The notes under the pieces were generated by a model, which worked only from the letters and a program-made list of their open reading frames with translations, was not told where the DNA came from and searched no databases. The position numbers and the translations under genes are program-made. From positions 62,001 through 126,000 of the forward strand of contig NZ_QGTH01000001.1 in assembly GCF_003182075.1 (NCBI RefSeq): a stretch of 64,000 nt of DNA, written 5' to 3'. Position 1 is the first letter of the stretch, and every line of letters begins with the position of its first letter. This document shows, piece after piece, positions 1 through 7,148 of this stretch. The DNA comes from Finegoldia magna (GTDB lineage: Bacteria; Bacillota; Clostridia; Tissierellales; Peptoniphilaceae).

Positions 1-658
1 TCCAAATACCCATGAAGCGATTATTTCAAGAGAAGTGTTTGATAAGGTTAAGAAAATAAAAGAAAAACGAAGTTTTGGGGGATATACAGGAAACAAAAAT
101 CGTTCTATTTTTTCTGATAAGATTTTTTGTAAAGAATGTGGTAGACATATGAGTTTACGATGTGACAGTAGACAAAAGAAGAATTCAGATAAAATATACA
201 AGTATAAAAGTTATTATTGTAATTTATGTAAAGCTGAGAAAACACCAAACAATATCAAAGAGAAAGATATTATTGAACTTATAAAACCCAAATTAAAAGA
301 TTTTAAGATACAAAACACATTAAATAAAGAGAAAGTTATAGAACACAAGAATGTAAAAGAAGAGATTTTAAAGGAAATATCCATATTAAACAGTAATTTA
401 CAAATCATTTATGAAAATTATAAAAAGAAAAATATTTCGAAAGAGGAGTATCTAAAGGAAAAAACTTTTATCAAAGATAAAAAGATATTATTGGAGAGTA
501 AGTTGGAAGAATTGAAGTCAGAGAAGATTGATTCAAGGAAAGAAATGGATATTACAGTCTTAGACGAAGAAAGTTTATTGAAGGCTTATGTGGACAATAA
601 AATTGATAAAATAGTTGTATCAAGAAGTGGAGAAATAGAAATTATGGAGAAGTATTAG
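1..658 (+). CDS. Large serine recombinase, C-terminal part (cut by window edge)
   Basis: The frame is open from the first bases, so this is the 3' end of a longer gene; an internal ATG at 35 is not the true start. The visible part holds a recombinase zinc-ribbon with the pairs CKEC and CNLC about 30 residues apart. A long Lys/Glu-rich coiled coil follows, then a short tail ending in IVVSRSGEIEIMEKY. This order is typical of large serine recombinases of the TndX/TnpX type, which cut and rejoin DNA at attachment sites during integration and excision of mobile elements. The catalytic N-terminal resolvase domain lies outside the window, so activity cannot be judged. The gene is followed by a toxin-antitoxin-like pair and then by a probable element end. 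Confidence 0.85.
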   Translation, partial: PNTHEAIISREVFDKVKKIKEKRSFGGYTGNKNRSIFSDKIFCKECGRHMSLRCDSRQKKNSDKIYKYKSYYCNLCKAEKTPNNIKEKDIIELIKPKLKDFKIQNTLNKEKVIEHKNVKEEILKEISILNSNLQIIYENYKKKNISKEEYLKEKTFIKDKKILLESKLEELKSEKIDSRKEMDITVLDEESLLKAYVDNKIDKIVVSRSGEIEIMEKY

Positions 659-756
659 TTTGTATAGTTGAAGTTGTAACAAAATATAAACGAAAATTTC
701 TATATCATAAAATGACTACTATGTCAATAGTGGAGATACTATTTATTTGCTAAATG

Positions 757-765
757 TGGTATAAT
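757..765 (+). promoter_or_regulatory. Extended -10 promoter for the RNase HI-RnlA gene
   Basis: TGGTATAAT is a consensus -10 hexamer with an extended TGn element. No good -35 lies 16-18 bases upstream. Transcription would start near 772, giving a leader of about 50 bases before the ATG at 822. This suggests the toxin-antitoxin pair has its own promoter rather than relying on the recombinase gene. Confidence 0.55.
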
Positions 766-821
766 ACAAATATGAGCGAGGAGAAATTTATTAAAATTTA
801 GAATAGCGGTGGTGAAAATTT

Positions 822-2306
822 ATGGTGAAGAAAAAATTTTATGCAGTAAAGGTAGGTAAGACACCAGGGATATATGGCACTTGGAGTGAAGCGGAGGAAC
901 AGGTTAAAGGATTTCCGGGAGCTGTGTATAAATCTTTTTCTACTGAGGAAGATGCAATAAGATATATATCTTGTGAAGATATAAAAGAAATTAAAAGTGT
1001 ATCTGATGAAACGTCTGCAATAAATAAAAAAATAGAACAGGAAATAAAGAACTTACGAGATAGAGAAGTAATTGCTTTTGTAGATGGCAGCCATTCTTTA
1101 GATGCAGATGGAAAAGAAAAATACAGTTTTGGTGTCCTTCTTTTAACCAATGAATCAGAAGACAGTCTATATAAGGCTTTTATAGATAAAACTTATATGG
1201 ATTCAAGAAATATTGCAGGTGAAATTGAAGGTGTTAAACAAGCTATTTTATGGGCTATTGAAAGCAATAAACAAAGAATAAAAATTTTTTATGATTATGA
1301 AGGCATTGAAAAGTGGGCAACGAAAGAATGGAAATCTAAAGTCAAGATTTCACAGGAATATAGTAAATTCTTTGATGAGAAGTCAAAGTTGATAAATATA
1401 GAATTTGAGCATGTAAAAGCTCATAGCGGAATTGTGTATAATGAAAAAGCGGATGAATTAGCAAGAAAAGCTCTCTTGTCGCAAGGGTATAAAACATATA
1501 ATGATGGATCTATCTATTTTATAGGTTTTCAAAAGCAAGATTGGCTTAATATGGTAGAATCACTCAATAATGAAATCAATGAAGAAGATATTAAAGATAA
1601 AATTAAGGTAGAAGAATCTAGTCCAAAAGATTACTTAGATAAATTGTTACTTGTGTTTGACGGTCAACGAGTGATTATTAACTGCTACAAAGGTAATAAA
1701 TCTTACGTTCAAGGGAAACAGAGTTTGCTGTTTCAGAAAATTATTTCATTAGCCATTGAAAAATTACCAACAGATAATGCTGTTATAGAAGTCCTAAATA
1801 CGTATCATGCTTTAACAGTAGAGAAGCCGGAGGTTGAAAATGCTTTTTCTACGTTATTGCCTAATTTTCCAATTGATGATAAAGATACAAAACTTAGAAA
1901 TACTTTATTATCCGCAGTATTTAATACACTAATAACAGGCTATATGCCGGATTATACTTGTCTGGTTACACCCCTTTTTAGAGCAATGGAATTTTATTTG
2001 CATAGAATTTTAAGTGATAGGTTAGGACAGGATACAACCACACTAAAAGGAAAGAATAATTTTGGATATTTCAAACCTAATGAATTAACAAATAGGTACG
2101 AATATAATTCTTCAAAAGGGAATCTTAATAATAATCAGATAGATTATTTAAATGATTTGTATAATAGGTATAAAAAGATGAGACATCCATATTCTCATTG
2201 GTCAGAGAATTCAATGGATACTCAAGTTATAACAGATATAAAAACGGCTCATGAATTAATTTTGGAAGGCTTGCAATTTATAAATAAATATTATATAATA
2301 TTTTAG
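822..2306 (+). CDS. rnlA: RNase HI fused to RnlA-type HEPN toxin
   Basis: Three parts are visible. Residues 4-50 are a caulimovirus-viroplasmin-like hybrid-binding domain, as at the N-terminus of many RNases HI. Residues 82-217 are RNase HI with the full DEDD set: D88 (VDGS), E134 (GEIEG), D158 (YDYEG) and D211 (NEKADELA). Residues 225-494 resemble RnlA: a VQGKQSLLF segment, then a HEPN-type helical domain with R387-x2-E390 (RAME) and R454-x4-H459 (RHPYSH). That spacing matches the R-x2-E and R-x4-H residues needed for E. coli RnlA RNase activity. The likely role is a growth-arresting or anti-phage mRNase held in check by the downstream gene. Both nuclease centres look intact. The RNase HI assignment is firm; the RnlA assignment rests on motifs and on the neighbour. 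Confidence 0.85.
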   Translation: MVKKKFYAVKVGKTPGIYGTWSEAEEQVKGFPGAVYKSFSTEEDAIRYISCEDIKEIKSVSDETSAINKKIEQEIKNLRDREVIAFVDGSHSLDADGKEKYSFGVLLLTNESEDSLYKAFIDKTYMDSRNIAGEIEGVKQAILWAIESNKQRIKIFYDYEGIEKWATKEWKSKVKISQEYSKFFDEKSKLINIEFEHVKAHSGIVYNEKADELARKALLSQGYKTYNDGSIYFIGFQKQDWLNMVESLNNEINEEDIKDKIKVEESSPKDYLDKLLLVFDGQRVIINCYKGNKSYVQGKQSLLFQKIISLAIEKLPTDNAVIEVLNTYHALTVEKPEVENAFSTLLPNFPIDDKDTKLRNTLLSAVFNTLITGYMPDYTCLVTPLFRAMEFYLHRILSDRLGQDTTTLKGKNNFGYFKPNELTNRYEYNSSKGNLNNNQIDYLNDLYNRYKKMRHPYSHWSENSMDTQVITDIKTAHELILEGLQFINKYYIIF

Positions 2307-2352
2307 CTACTTTTTTGTATAAATGATTTGAGAGGAAGGAGGAGATATTGTA

Positions 2353-2700
2353 ATGAAACCATATTTGATAAATAGTTTAAAAAAGGATGGATTTGATGCT
2401 ATAATAACATTGTTGGATTACCAAACTCAAATATCAAGATGTTTAAAATCCATTAGAATGTCTCCGAACGAAACAAGAAAACTTTTGATAGATACTATAT
2501 TATGTTCAGGAATGAATGAGTATCGTTTTATTGAAACTACTTTAAATGAAGATGGAACAATTAATTTAAATCATTATAACTATGTTAATGTGGACAATGA
2601 TGTACTAGAAAAAGCAAATGAGATTCTAAAATATCAACCCGCTTTTTTAAGAAATTCTGTATTGCCGGAATCACAAATAAAAAAAATAGCACAGAGTTAA
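2353..2700 (+). CDS. rnlB: RnlB-like antitoxin
   Basis: A 115-residue protein directly downstream of the toxin gene, with a strong ribosome-binding site (AAGGAGGAG) and a 46-base gap. Size and position match RnlB, the antitoxin that binds and inhibits RnlA (about 120 residues in E. coli). Two stretches look family-like: a central LLIDTILCSG...RFIET segment and a C-terminal LRNSVLPESQIKKI. No enzyme motif, membrane helix or DNA-binding helix-turn-helix is evident, as expected for an inhibitor acting by protein contact. It is followed by a good terminator, so the pair forms a closed transcription unit. The identity is inferred partly from context. Confidence 0.68.
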   Translation: MKPYLINSLKKDGFDAIITLLDYQTQISRCLKSIRMSPNETRKLLIDTILCSGMNEYRFIETTLNEDGTINLNHYNYVNVDNDVLEKANEILKYQPAFLRNSVLPESQIKKIAQS

Positions 2701-2727
2701 ATATACTGTATACCATATGACGCATCA

Positions 2728-2757
2728 AAGCACTTAAAGAAATTTAGGTGCTTTTTT
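2728..2757 (+). terminator. Rho-independent terminator after rnlB
   Basis: An 11-base stem (AAGCACTTAAA with TTTAGGTGCTT, one G-T pair) around a GAAA tetraloop is followed by a run of T. It closes the toxin-antitoxin unit just before the probable element end. Confidence 0.85.
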
Positions 2758-2790
2758 AATATCAATTATTTGACATTGTAGGGTAAATCA
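2758..2790. other. Probable attachment-site junction of the mobile element
   Basis: Immediately after the terminator the sequence changes to the coding frame of an ABC ATPase, beginning exactly at the G-K-S-T codons of the Walker A motif (GGTAAATCAACT, 2782-2793). The codon before it is a TAG stop, and nothing ABC-like lies upstream. With a large serine recombinase gene 2.1 kb away, the simplest reading is that the element integrated inside this Walker A sequence and that this is one of its two ends. The exact crossover dinucleotide cannot be fixed from one end; the GG/GT around 2781-2784 is plausible. Confidence 0.6.
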
Positions 2791-3318
2791 ACTATATTCA
2801 AGATTTTGCAAAAACAAGAAATAGCAACCGAAGGAGTAGTTCAGATTAACAATAAAAATATTTTGAATATTACAGATAGCACATATTATTCGAAAATCGG
2901 ATTTGCAACACAAGACACTGGAATATTCACAGCAAGCATCAAAGACAACATATCCTTGTATGACAACAGACCTGTAGATAAAACAATCATTGAACAATTG
3001 GGATTAAATACTATGATTAATTCCAAACCAAAAGGAATTGACACTGTAATCTCCAGCGAAGACAAGTCTATCTCAGGTGGAGAAAAACAACGAATAGCCA
3101 TTGCAAGACTTCTCAACGAAAACTTCAACTGTATTTTATTAGATGAATCAACATCCTCATTGGATAAAAATAGCGTAGATATTGTTGAAGAATGCATACT
3201 TTCGAAAAAAGATTTGACAGTAATAGCAATCACACATCATTTGACAAGTAAAGCTATCGAAATGAGCGATTGTATTTTAAAATTAGAAGACGGGAAACTA
3301 GTACCAGTTACAATGTAA
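2782..3318 (+). pseudogene. ABC exporter, 3' remnant (second half of the ATPase domain)
   Basis: The frame starts in mid Walker A (GKST). It continues with a Q-loop (GFATQDTGIF), signature ISGGEKQRIAIARLL, Walker B (CILLDEST), D-loop and H-loop (ITHH), ending normally. The membrane domain and first part of the ATPase, roughly 350 residues in half-transporters of this kind, are missing. The remaining frame has only a weak TTG at 2806 as a possible start. It resembles the other TMD-NBD exporters in this window. I read it as a gene split by the upstream element, with the missing 5' half expected at the element's other end. A truncated ATPase alone should not transport. Confidence 0.85.
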
Positions 3319-3337
3319 ACTAAAAGAGGGTAATGAT

Positions 3338-4150
3338 ATGGGAACTAAAAACACTTATAACAACTATCAATTTTATGAAACACCAGCATTGACTAAATAT
3401 TTGGAAGAACAATCAATAAAAGGCTATAGTTTTTGTGGTGCAGTGGGAAGTTTTTTGGATATACTGAAGTTTCGCTATGATGAAAACAAAGCCCCACAAT
3501 CTTATTGTGTCTTACGTAAGCGCTTGGATAAAAATATAGATGAAAAAATACAAATCATGAAAACTAATTCTCAGATCATTTATGAAAATAATGTGTATGT
3601 TGTATTTGCAAATAATTCTGAGGAGGATACGGAGTTAGAATCCATTTTAAAAAAGCAAAATGCTCTCCAAGCAGTTTCCATTAAAAAATCTGTAGCATTT
3701 ATCAGTATATTATTGATTATTTCTGTGATTAGTTTGGTTTTGAATTTATTATGGTCACGAAATACAAACTTAGTGTTAAACAGTCTGAATGTGGGAGTTT
3801 GTATTTCTCTAATTATTAATTTTTTGATTTATTTTATTGGAGATTTGCACGATTATTTTTCAGGAAAAGCAGTAGTAATAGACGGGAAGCTAATATTTAA
3901 TAACCGCACCAAATTAAAAGATTCGCTATTTCGACTTGGAGATGTACTTAAATTCTCAATATTATTGGTAAGTATATTTCTTAGCATAAAGGTTGTGCTA
4001 CAAGCAAGTGATCCTGCTGTTACAGTTAATGTTTTAAAAATGTGGTCGATATTTTGTATTGTGGGATTTGCTTCAAGGATAAAATTCCAAAAATCATATA
4101 TCGCATTGCTTTATATCGAAGTATTTCTAATAACACTTGGAGCGATATAG
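3338..4150 (+). CDS. DUF2812-type membrane protein
   Basis: A 270-residue protein. The N-terminal ~90 residues resemble the DUF2812 family: ALTKYLEEQSIKGYSF followed by a segment FLDILKFRYDENKAPQSY. After it come about five hydrophobic helices, the first near residues 117-138 (SVAFISILLIISVISLVLNL). The function of the family is not established; such genes often sit beside ABC transporters or PadR-type regulators in Firmicutes. It lies 19 bases after the broken ABC gene with a GAGGG ribosome-binding site, so it was probably co-transcribed with that transporter before the insertion and may now lack its original promoter. A strong terminator follows. Confidence 0.6.
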   Translation: MGTKNTYNNYQFYETPALTKYLEEQSIKGYSFCGAVGSFLDILKFRYDENKAPQSYCVLRKRLDKNIDEKIQIMKTNSQIIYENNVYVVFANNSEEDTELESILKKQNALQAVSIKKSVAFISILLIISVISLVLNLLWSRNTNLVLNSLNVGVCISLIINFLIYFIGDLHDYFSGKAVVIDGKLIFNNRTKLKDSLFRLGDVLKFSILLVSIFLSIKVVLQASDPAVTVNVLKMWSIFCIVGFASRIKFQKSYIALLYIEVFLITLGAI

Positions 4151-4195
4151 AATATATTGTATAGTTTGTTACAAATTGAAAATTGATTAAAATTG

Positions 4196-4218
4196 CGCGA
4201 TTAATTTCGCGTTTTTTT
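4196..4218 (+). terminator. Rho-independent terminator
   Basis: The stem CGCGA / TCGCG with a TTAATT loop is followed by seven T. It closes the unit containing the DUF2812 gene. Confidence 0.85.
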
Positions 4219-4240
4219 ATTGCATATTTGTTATAGGAAA

Positions 4241-4268
4241 TTGTTTTTTTTAGGATATGCTCTATAAT
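4241..4268 (+). promoter_or_regulatory. Promoter for the ABC-2 exporter / peptide locus
   Basis: TTGTTT and TATAAT are separated by 16 bases directly after a terminator. Transcription would start near 4275, which favours ATG 4300 as the start of the next gene. No terminator is visible until 8.6 kb on this strand. Confidence 0.65.
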
Positions 4269-4299
4269 TATATTTGAGAGTATAATTATGGAGCGAAAT

Positions 4300-5217
4300 A
4301 TGATAGAAGTAAACAACCTGAAAAAAGATTATGAAATAGTTAAGAGAAAAAGTTTATTAAACAAAGAAAAAACTATCGTGAATGCAGTTAAGAAGATTTC
4401 TTTTGAAATTGAAGATGGAGAAAGAGTCGGACTCATTGGGCTTAATGGAGCTGGAAAGACTACTACGATTAAAATGATGACTGGAATTTTGTATCCAACA
4501 GATGGTTTTATAAAAGTGAATGGATTCACTCCGTCTGACAGGAAAAAGCAATTTTTGAATGAAATTGGAGTATCAATGGGACAACGTTCGTGTATGTTTT
4601 ACGATATTGATGTGATAGAATCTTTCAAGTATTTTAAAGAAGTTTATGAAATTTCAGATAAGGATTTTGAGGAAAGATTACAAGAATTTGATAAAGTCCT
4701 TGGACTTTCACAACTTTTACATACTCCTGTAAGAAAATTGTCTTTCGGTCAGAGGATGAAGTGTGAATTGGCAGTGAGCCTTATTCATTTGCCGCGAACA
4801 ATATTTTTGGATGAGCCTACTATTGGTCTTGATGTTGTGGTTCAAGAAAATATATTTGAGTTTTTGAATATGATAAACCAAAAATACAATTCTACGATCA
4901 TATTGACCACACATGAGATAGAAAATATAGATAAATTTTGCCCTAGAATTATAGTATTAAATCATGGAGAAGTGATTTACGATGGAAGGTGCAATAAATT
5001 TTTGGATAGGGATAAGTACAGAAAACTAACCGTATCTTCAAAATACGTTAATTATTTGAAGGATTTTAATCCAGACATCGACAATGAGAAGGCGACAGCT
5101 TTATTGACAACCGATCAGTTAAATAGTGTTGATATTTCACAATTTTCTAAGTCTGAATTTACTATCGAAGAATTGAGCTTGGAAGATGTTTTGAAAACTA
5201 AATTGAGGGTTGAATGA
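4300..5217 (+). CDS. ABC-2 type exporter, ATP-binding subunit
   Basis: A stand-alone ABC ATPase. Motifs are Walker A GLNGAGKTT, Q-loop SMGQRS, signature LSFGQRMKCELAVSL, Walker B TIFLDEPTIGLD and H-loop TTHE. A C-terminal extension of about 70 residues is typical of ATPases that serve ABC-2 exporters. It overlaps the first permease gene in an ATGA junction, so the products should assemble together. I chose ATG 4300 because GGAG lies six bases upstream; an in-frame ATG at 4288 adds four residues and would sit very close to the transcript 5' end. The substrate is unknown. Together with the two permeases it could act as a drug or peptide exporter, or as an immunity transporter for the small peptide encoded further down. 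Confidence 0.9.
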   Translation: MIEVNNLKKDYEIVKRKSLLNKEKTIVNAVKKISFEIEDGERVGLIGLNGAGKTTTIKMMTGILYPTDGFIKVNGFTPSDRKKQFLNEIGVSMGQRSCMFYDIDVIESFKYFKEVYEISDKDFEERLQEFDKVLGLSQLLHTPVRKLSFGQRMKCELAVSLIHLPRTIFLDEPTIGLDVVVQENIFEFLNMINQKYNSTIILTTHEIENIDKFCPRIIVLNHGEVIYDGRCNKFLDRDKYRKLTVSSKYVNYLKDFNPDIDNEKATALLTTDQLNSVDISQFSKSEFTIEELSLEDVLKTKLRVE

Positions 5218-5984
5218 TGAAATTATTTGCTTGTTCTCTAAGAATTGCTCTGAAAAAGATGTTTGCTTATCCAAATGAAATAATCATGATATTTTTTCAC
5301 AGCCTTTTCCAATTATTGTCGACGATTTTGTTTTGGGTTGTGTTATTTGACAATGTAGAATCTTTTGGATACGACAAATCTTTCATATATTTGTTGGCAA
5401 TGGTCGGGATGTTATCTTCAGCTATTGAAGAAATGTTTTTCGGACTCAGAGATTTTGAGTGGTTAGTGCGTGACGGAAGTTTGGATAGGTATTTGTATCG
5501 CCCTCAAAATACTTTGTTTATGATAATGATAGAAAATATTCCACTTGTTGCATTCATTGAGCAACTCTTGCTTGGAATTGTTGGAATATTTTTGGTAGTA
5601 GTGAAATTTGATATCGCGATTTCTTTTGTAGCTGTATTAAAGATGATAATTCTTTTAATAATAGGGAACGTGTATTATCAAACGATTTATGCGACAATAA
5701 CGATGCTGAGTTTAAGATTTGAAAAAATATCGACATTAAGGGATTTGATTTTCAATTTTAATTTTTCAAAAAATTATCCCACTACAATTTTTCCGAATTT
5801 TTTGAGAAAATTTCTGACTTATGTAGTTCCTGTTTCATTGATAGCATTTGTTCCAACACTAGCTTTAAGCGGAAAACCTACTAGACATTTTCCTCTAATA
5901 TTAATTTTTTTAGCAGTGAGCTTGATGATTTTATACATTGTGTACAATCGTGGACTTAGAAGATATTCTTCAAATGGAGGTTAG
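5214..5984 (+). CDS. ABC-2 type exporter, permease subunit 1
   Basis: A hydrophobic protein of about 256 residues with around six membrane segments and no ATPase motifs. The pattern (helix 1 near residues 21-45, then a charged loop around FFGLRDFEWLVRDGSLDRYLYRP) fits the ABC2_membrane_6 (DUF990) family, whose members occur as pairs of different permeases with one ATPase. The start overlaps the stop of the ATPase gene (ATGATGA); ATG 5217 is equally possible and better spaced from GAGGG. With the next gene it should form the heterodimeric membrane channel. The transported compound is unknown. Confidence 0.85.
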   Translation: MMKLFACSLRIALKKMFAYPNEIIMIFFHSLFQLLSTILFWVVLFDNVESFGYDKSFIYLLAMVGMLSSAIEEMFFGLRDFEWLVRDGSLDRYLYRPQNTLFMIMIENIPLVAFIEQLLLGIVGIFLVVVKFDIAISFVAVLKMIILLIIGNVYYQTIYATITMLSLRFEKISTLRDLIFNFNFSKNYPTTIFPNFLRKFLTYVVPVSLIAFVPTLALSGKPTRHFPLILIFLAVSLMILYIVYNRGLRRYSSNGG

Positions 5985-5985
5985 A

Positions 5986-6756
5986 ATGAAAAAATACTTG
6001 CAGTCTTTGAAAATAGAATACCTAAATTCAAAAGAATACTTTATTTCTTTTGTTTCCTCCATATTTTATATACCAATTACAATAATTGTTTATTATTTTT
6101 TGTGGAAATTCATAATGAAAGAACAAGCTGATATTGCTGGAATGAATTTTGATGATGTGATTGCGTATTTCATGACGATTTTGGTAGTAAAAAATTCAAT
6201 ATCAAATACAATGGCTGAAACTTATTACATATTTCAAGATATAAATTCGGGAAATATTGATACTCTGATAACTAAGCCAATTTATTATCCTCTTACTAGA
6301 TTTTGCATATCTATAGGAAGAGTTGTAATATCAATGCCTTTGGGGATAGTTTTTTGGATAGCAGTTCAGTTGTATTTCAATAAGTTTTCATTTGCATCGC
6401 TTGGTTATTTTATAATATCCTTGTTTCTAGGATTTTGTTTGATGTTTCAAGTATTATGCATTTTAGGATTACTAACATTTTGGTTAAAATCTGTACTTAG
6501 TCTCAGAGATATTTTCTGGTATATTCTGGCAATATTTTCAGGAGAAGTAGTTCCCTTAGCGTTTTTCTCTGGGAAATTTGAAATTATACAACACAATCCA
6601 CTTGCCGGAATTTATTATATCCCTGCAAACATAATTAACTCAAACAATATGAGCTTGTTGATATTAGAACAAGTAATTTACATCGTGATTTTTTCCATAA
6701 TAATTTATTTTATGTGGAGAAGAGGAATAAAACATTACGAATCACAAGGCGGGTAA
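5986..6756 (+). CDS. ABC-2 type exporter, permease subunit 2
   Basis: The second six-helix permease, clearly different in sequence from the first but with the same layout. A long polar loop holds MAETYYIFQDINSGNIDTLI and then TKPIYYPLTRF, the position where its partner has GSLDRYLYRPQN. The ATG at 5986 is chosen because GGAGG lies five bases before it and the preceding gene ends one base upstream; the frame extends further up but only inside the previous gene. There is no terminator after the stop, and the next coding signal is the small peptide gene 66 bases on, so all are likely on one transcript. Confidence 0.85.
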   Translation: MKKYLQSLKIEYLNSKEYFISFVSSIFYIPITIIVYYFLWKFIMKEQADIAGMNFDDVIAYFMTILVVKNSISNTMAETYYIFQDINSGNIDTLITKPIYYPLTRFCISIGRVVISMPLGIVFWIAVQLYFNKFSFASLGYFIISLFLGFCLMFQVLCILGLLTFWLKSVLSLRDIFWYILAIFSGEVVPLAFFSGKFEIIQHNPLAGIYYIPANIINSNNMSLLILEQVIYIVIFSIIIYFMWRRGIKHYESQGG

Positions 6757-6821
6757 ATATGATTTTGATATTAAATAATATATATGATAGGATTAAATTA
6801 GCAATGGAGGTGGGTTTATTT

Positions 6822-6884
6822 ATGTTTACAGTATTAAGAGAAGGTGGCAGTGGCGGAGAAGATAAATGCCCAAGAAGAGCTTAA
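6822..6884 (+). CDS. 20-residue peptide, candidate secreted or modified peptide
   Basis: This short frame is preceded by GGAGGTG nine bases upstream of its ATG, one of the better ribosome-binding sites in the region. The product, MFTVLREGGSGGEDKCPRRA, has two Gly-Gly pairs, one Cys and a basic C-terminus. It is not a classical signal peptide. It lies between a three-gene ABC-2 exporter and an ABC exporter with fused membrane and ATPase domains, the arrangement seen for bacteriocins, RiPPs and signalling peptides (precursor, exporter, immunity transporter). I recognise no known precursor family, and no modification enzyme is adjacent. An in-frame ATG at 6804 overlaps the ribosome-binding site and is less likely. 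Confidence 0.5.
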   Translation: MFTVLREGGSGGEDKCPRRA

Positions 6885-6992
6885 ATATTGAATTGTAAAA
6901 AAGAGAAAGCAAAAATGAGCGAATATTCTTAAAGTTGGTTTTATATCTAATTTTTGAGAATCAGTTCAAAATGTTTCCTTTTTTTATAATAA

Positions 6993-7148
6993 ATGAAAAG
7001 ATTTATAATAAATTGTAATTATGAATCTATAAATTATTTGAATAAATTATATTTTTTGTTTGAATTGTCAAATGAATTTGGTTTTTACATAGAAAACCCA
7101 TTGGAGATGATAAATAATGTTGAAATTAAAAAGATATGTTTCAAATAA
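6993..7148 (+). CDS. Possible 51-residue small protein
   Basis: An open frame in the gap between the peptide gene and the exporter. It encodes a Lys/Asn/Tyr-rich product (starting MKRFIINCNYESINYL) with two cysteines, and its end overlaps the exporter start by 32 bases. No ribosome-binding site precedes the ATG, and such frames arise easily in very AT-rich DNA. I list it because it fills most of the gap in a locus where a small accessory protein would make sense. It may be spurious. Confidence 0.2.
   Translation: MKRFIINCNYESINYLNKLYFLFELSNEFGFYIENPLEMINNVEIKKICFK

Noticed and set aside
839..1150. Minus-strand open frame inside the RNase HI gene
   Set aside because: It mirrors the coding strand, has no ribosome-binding site, and the plus-strand protein is fully supported by motifs.
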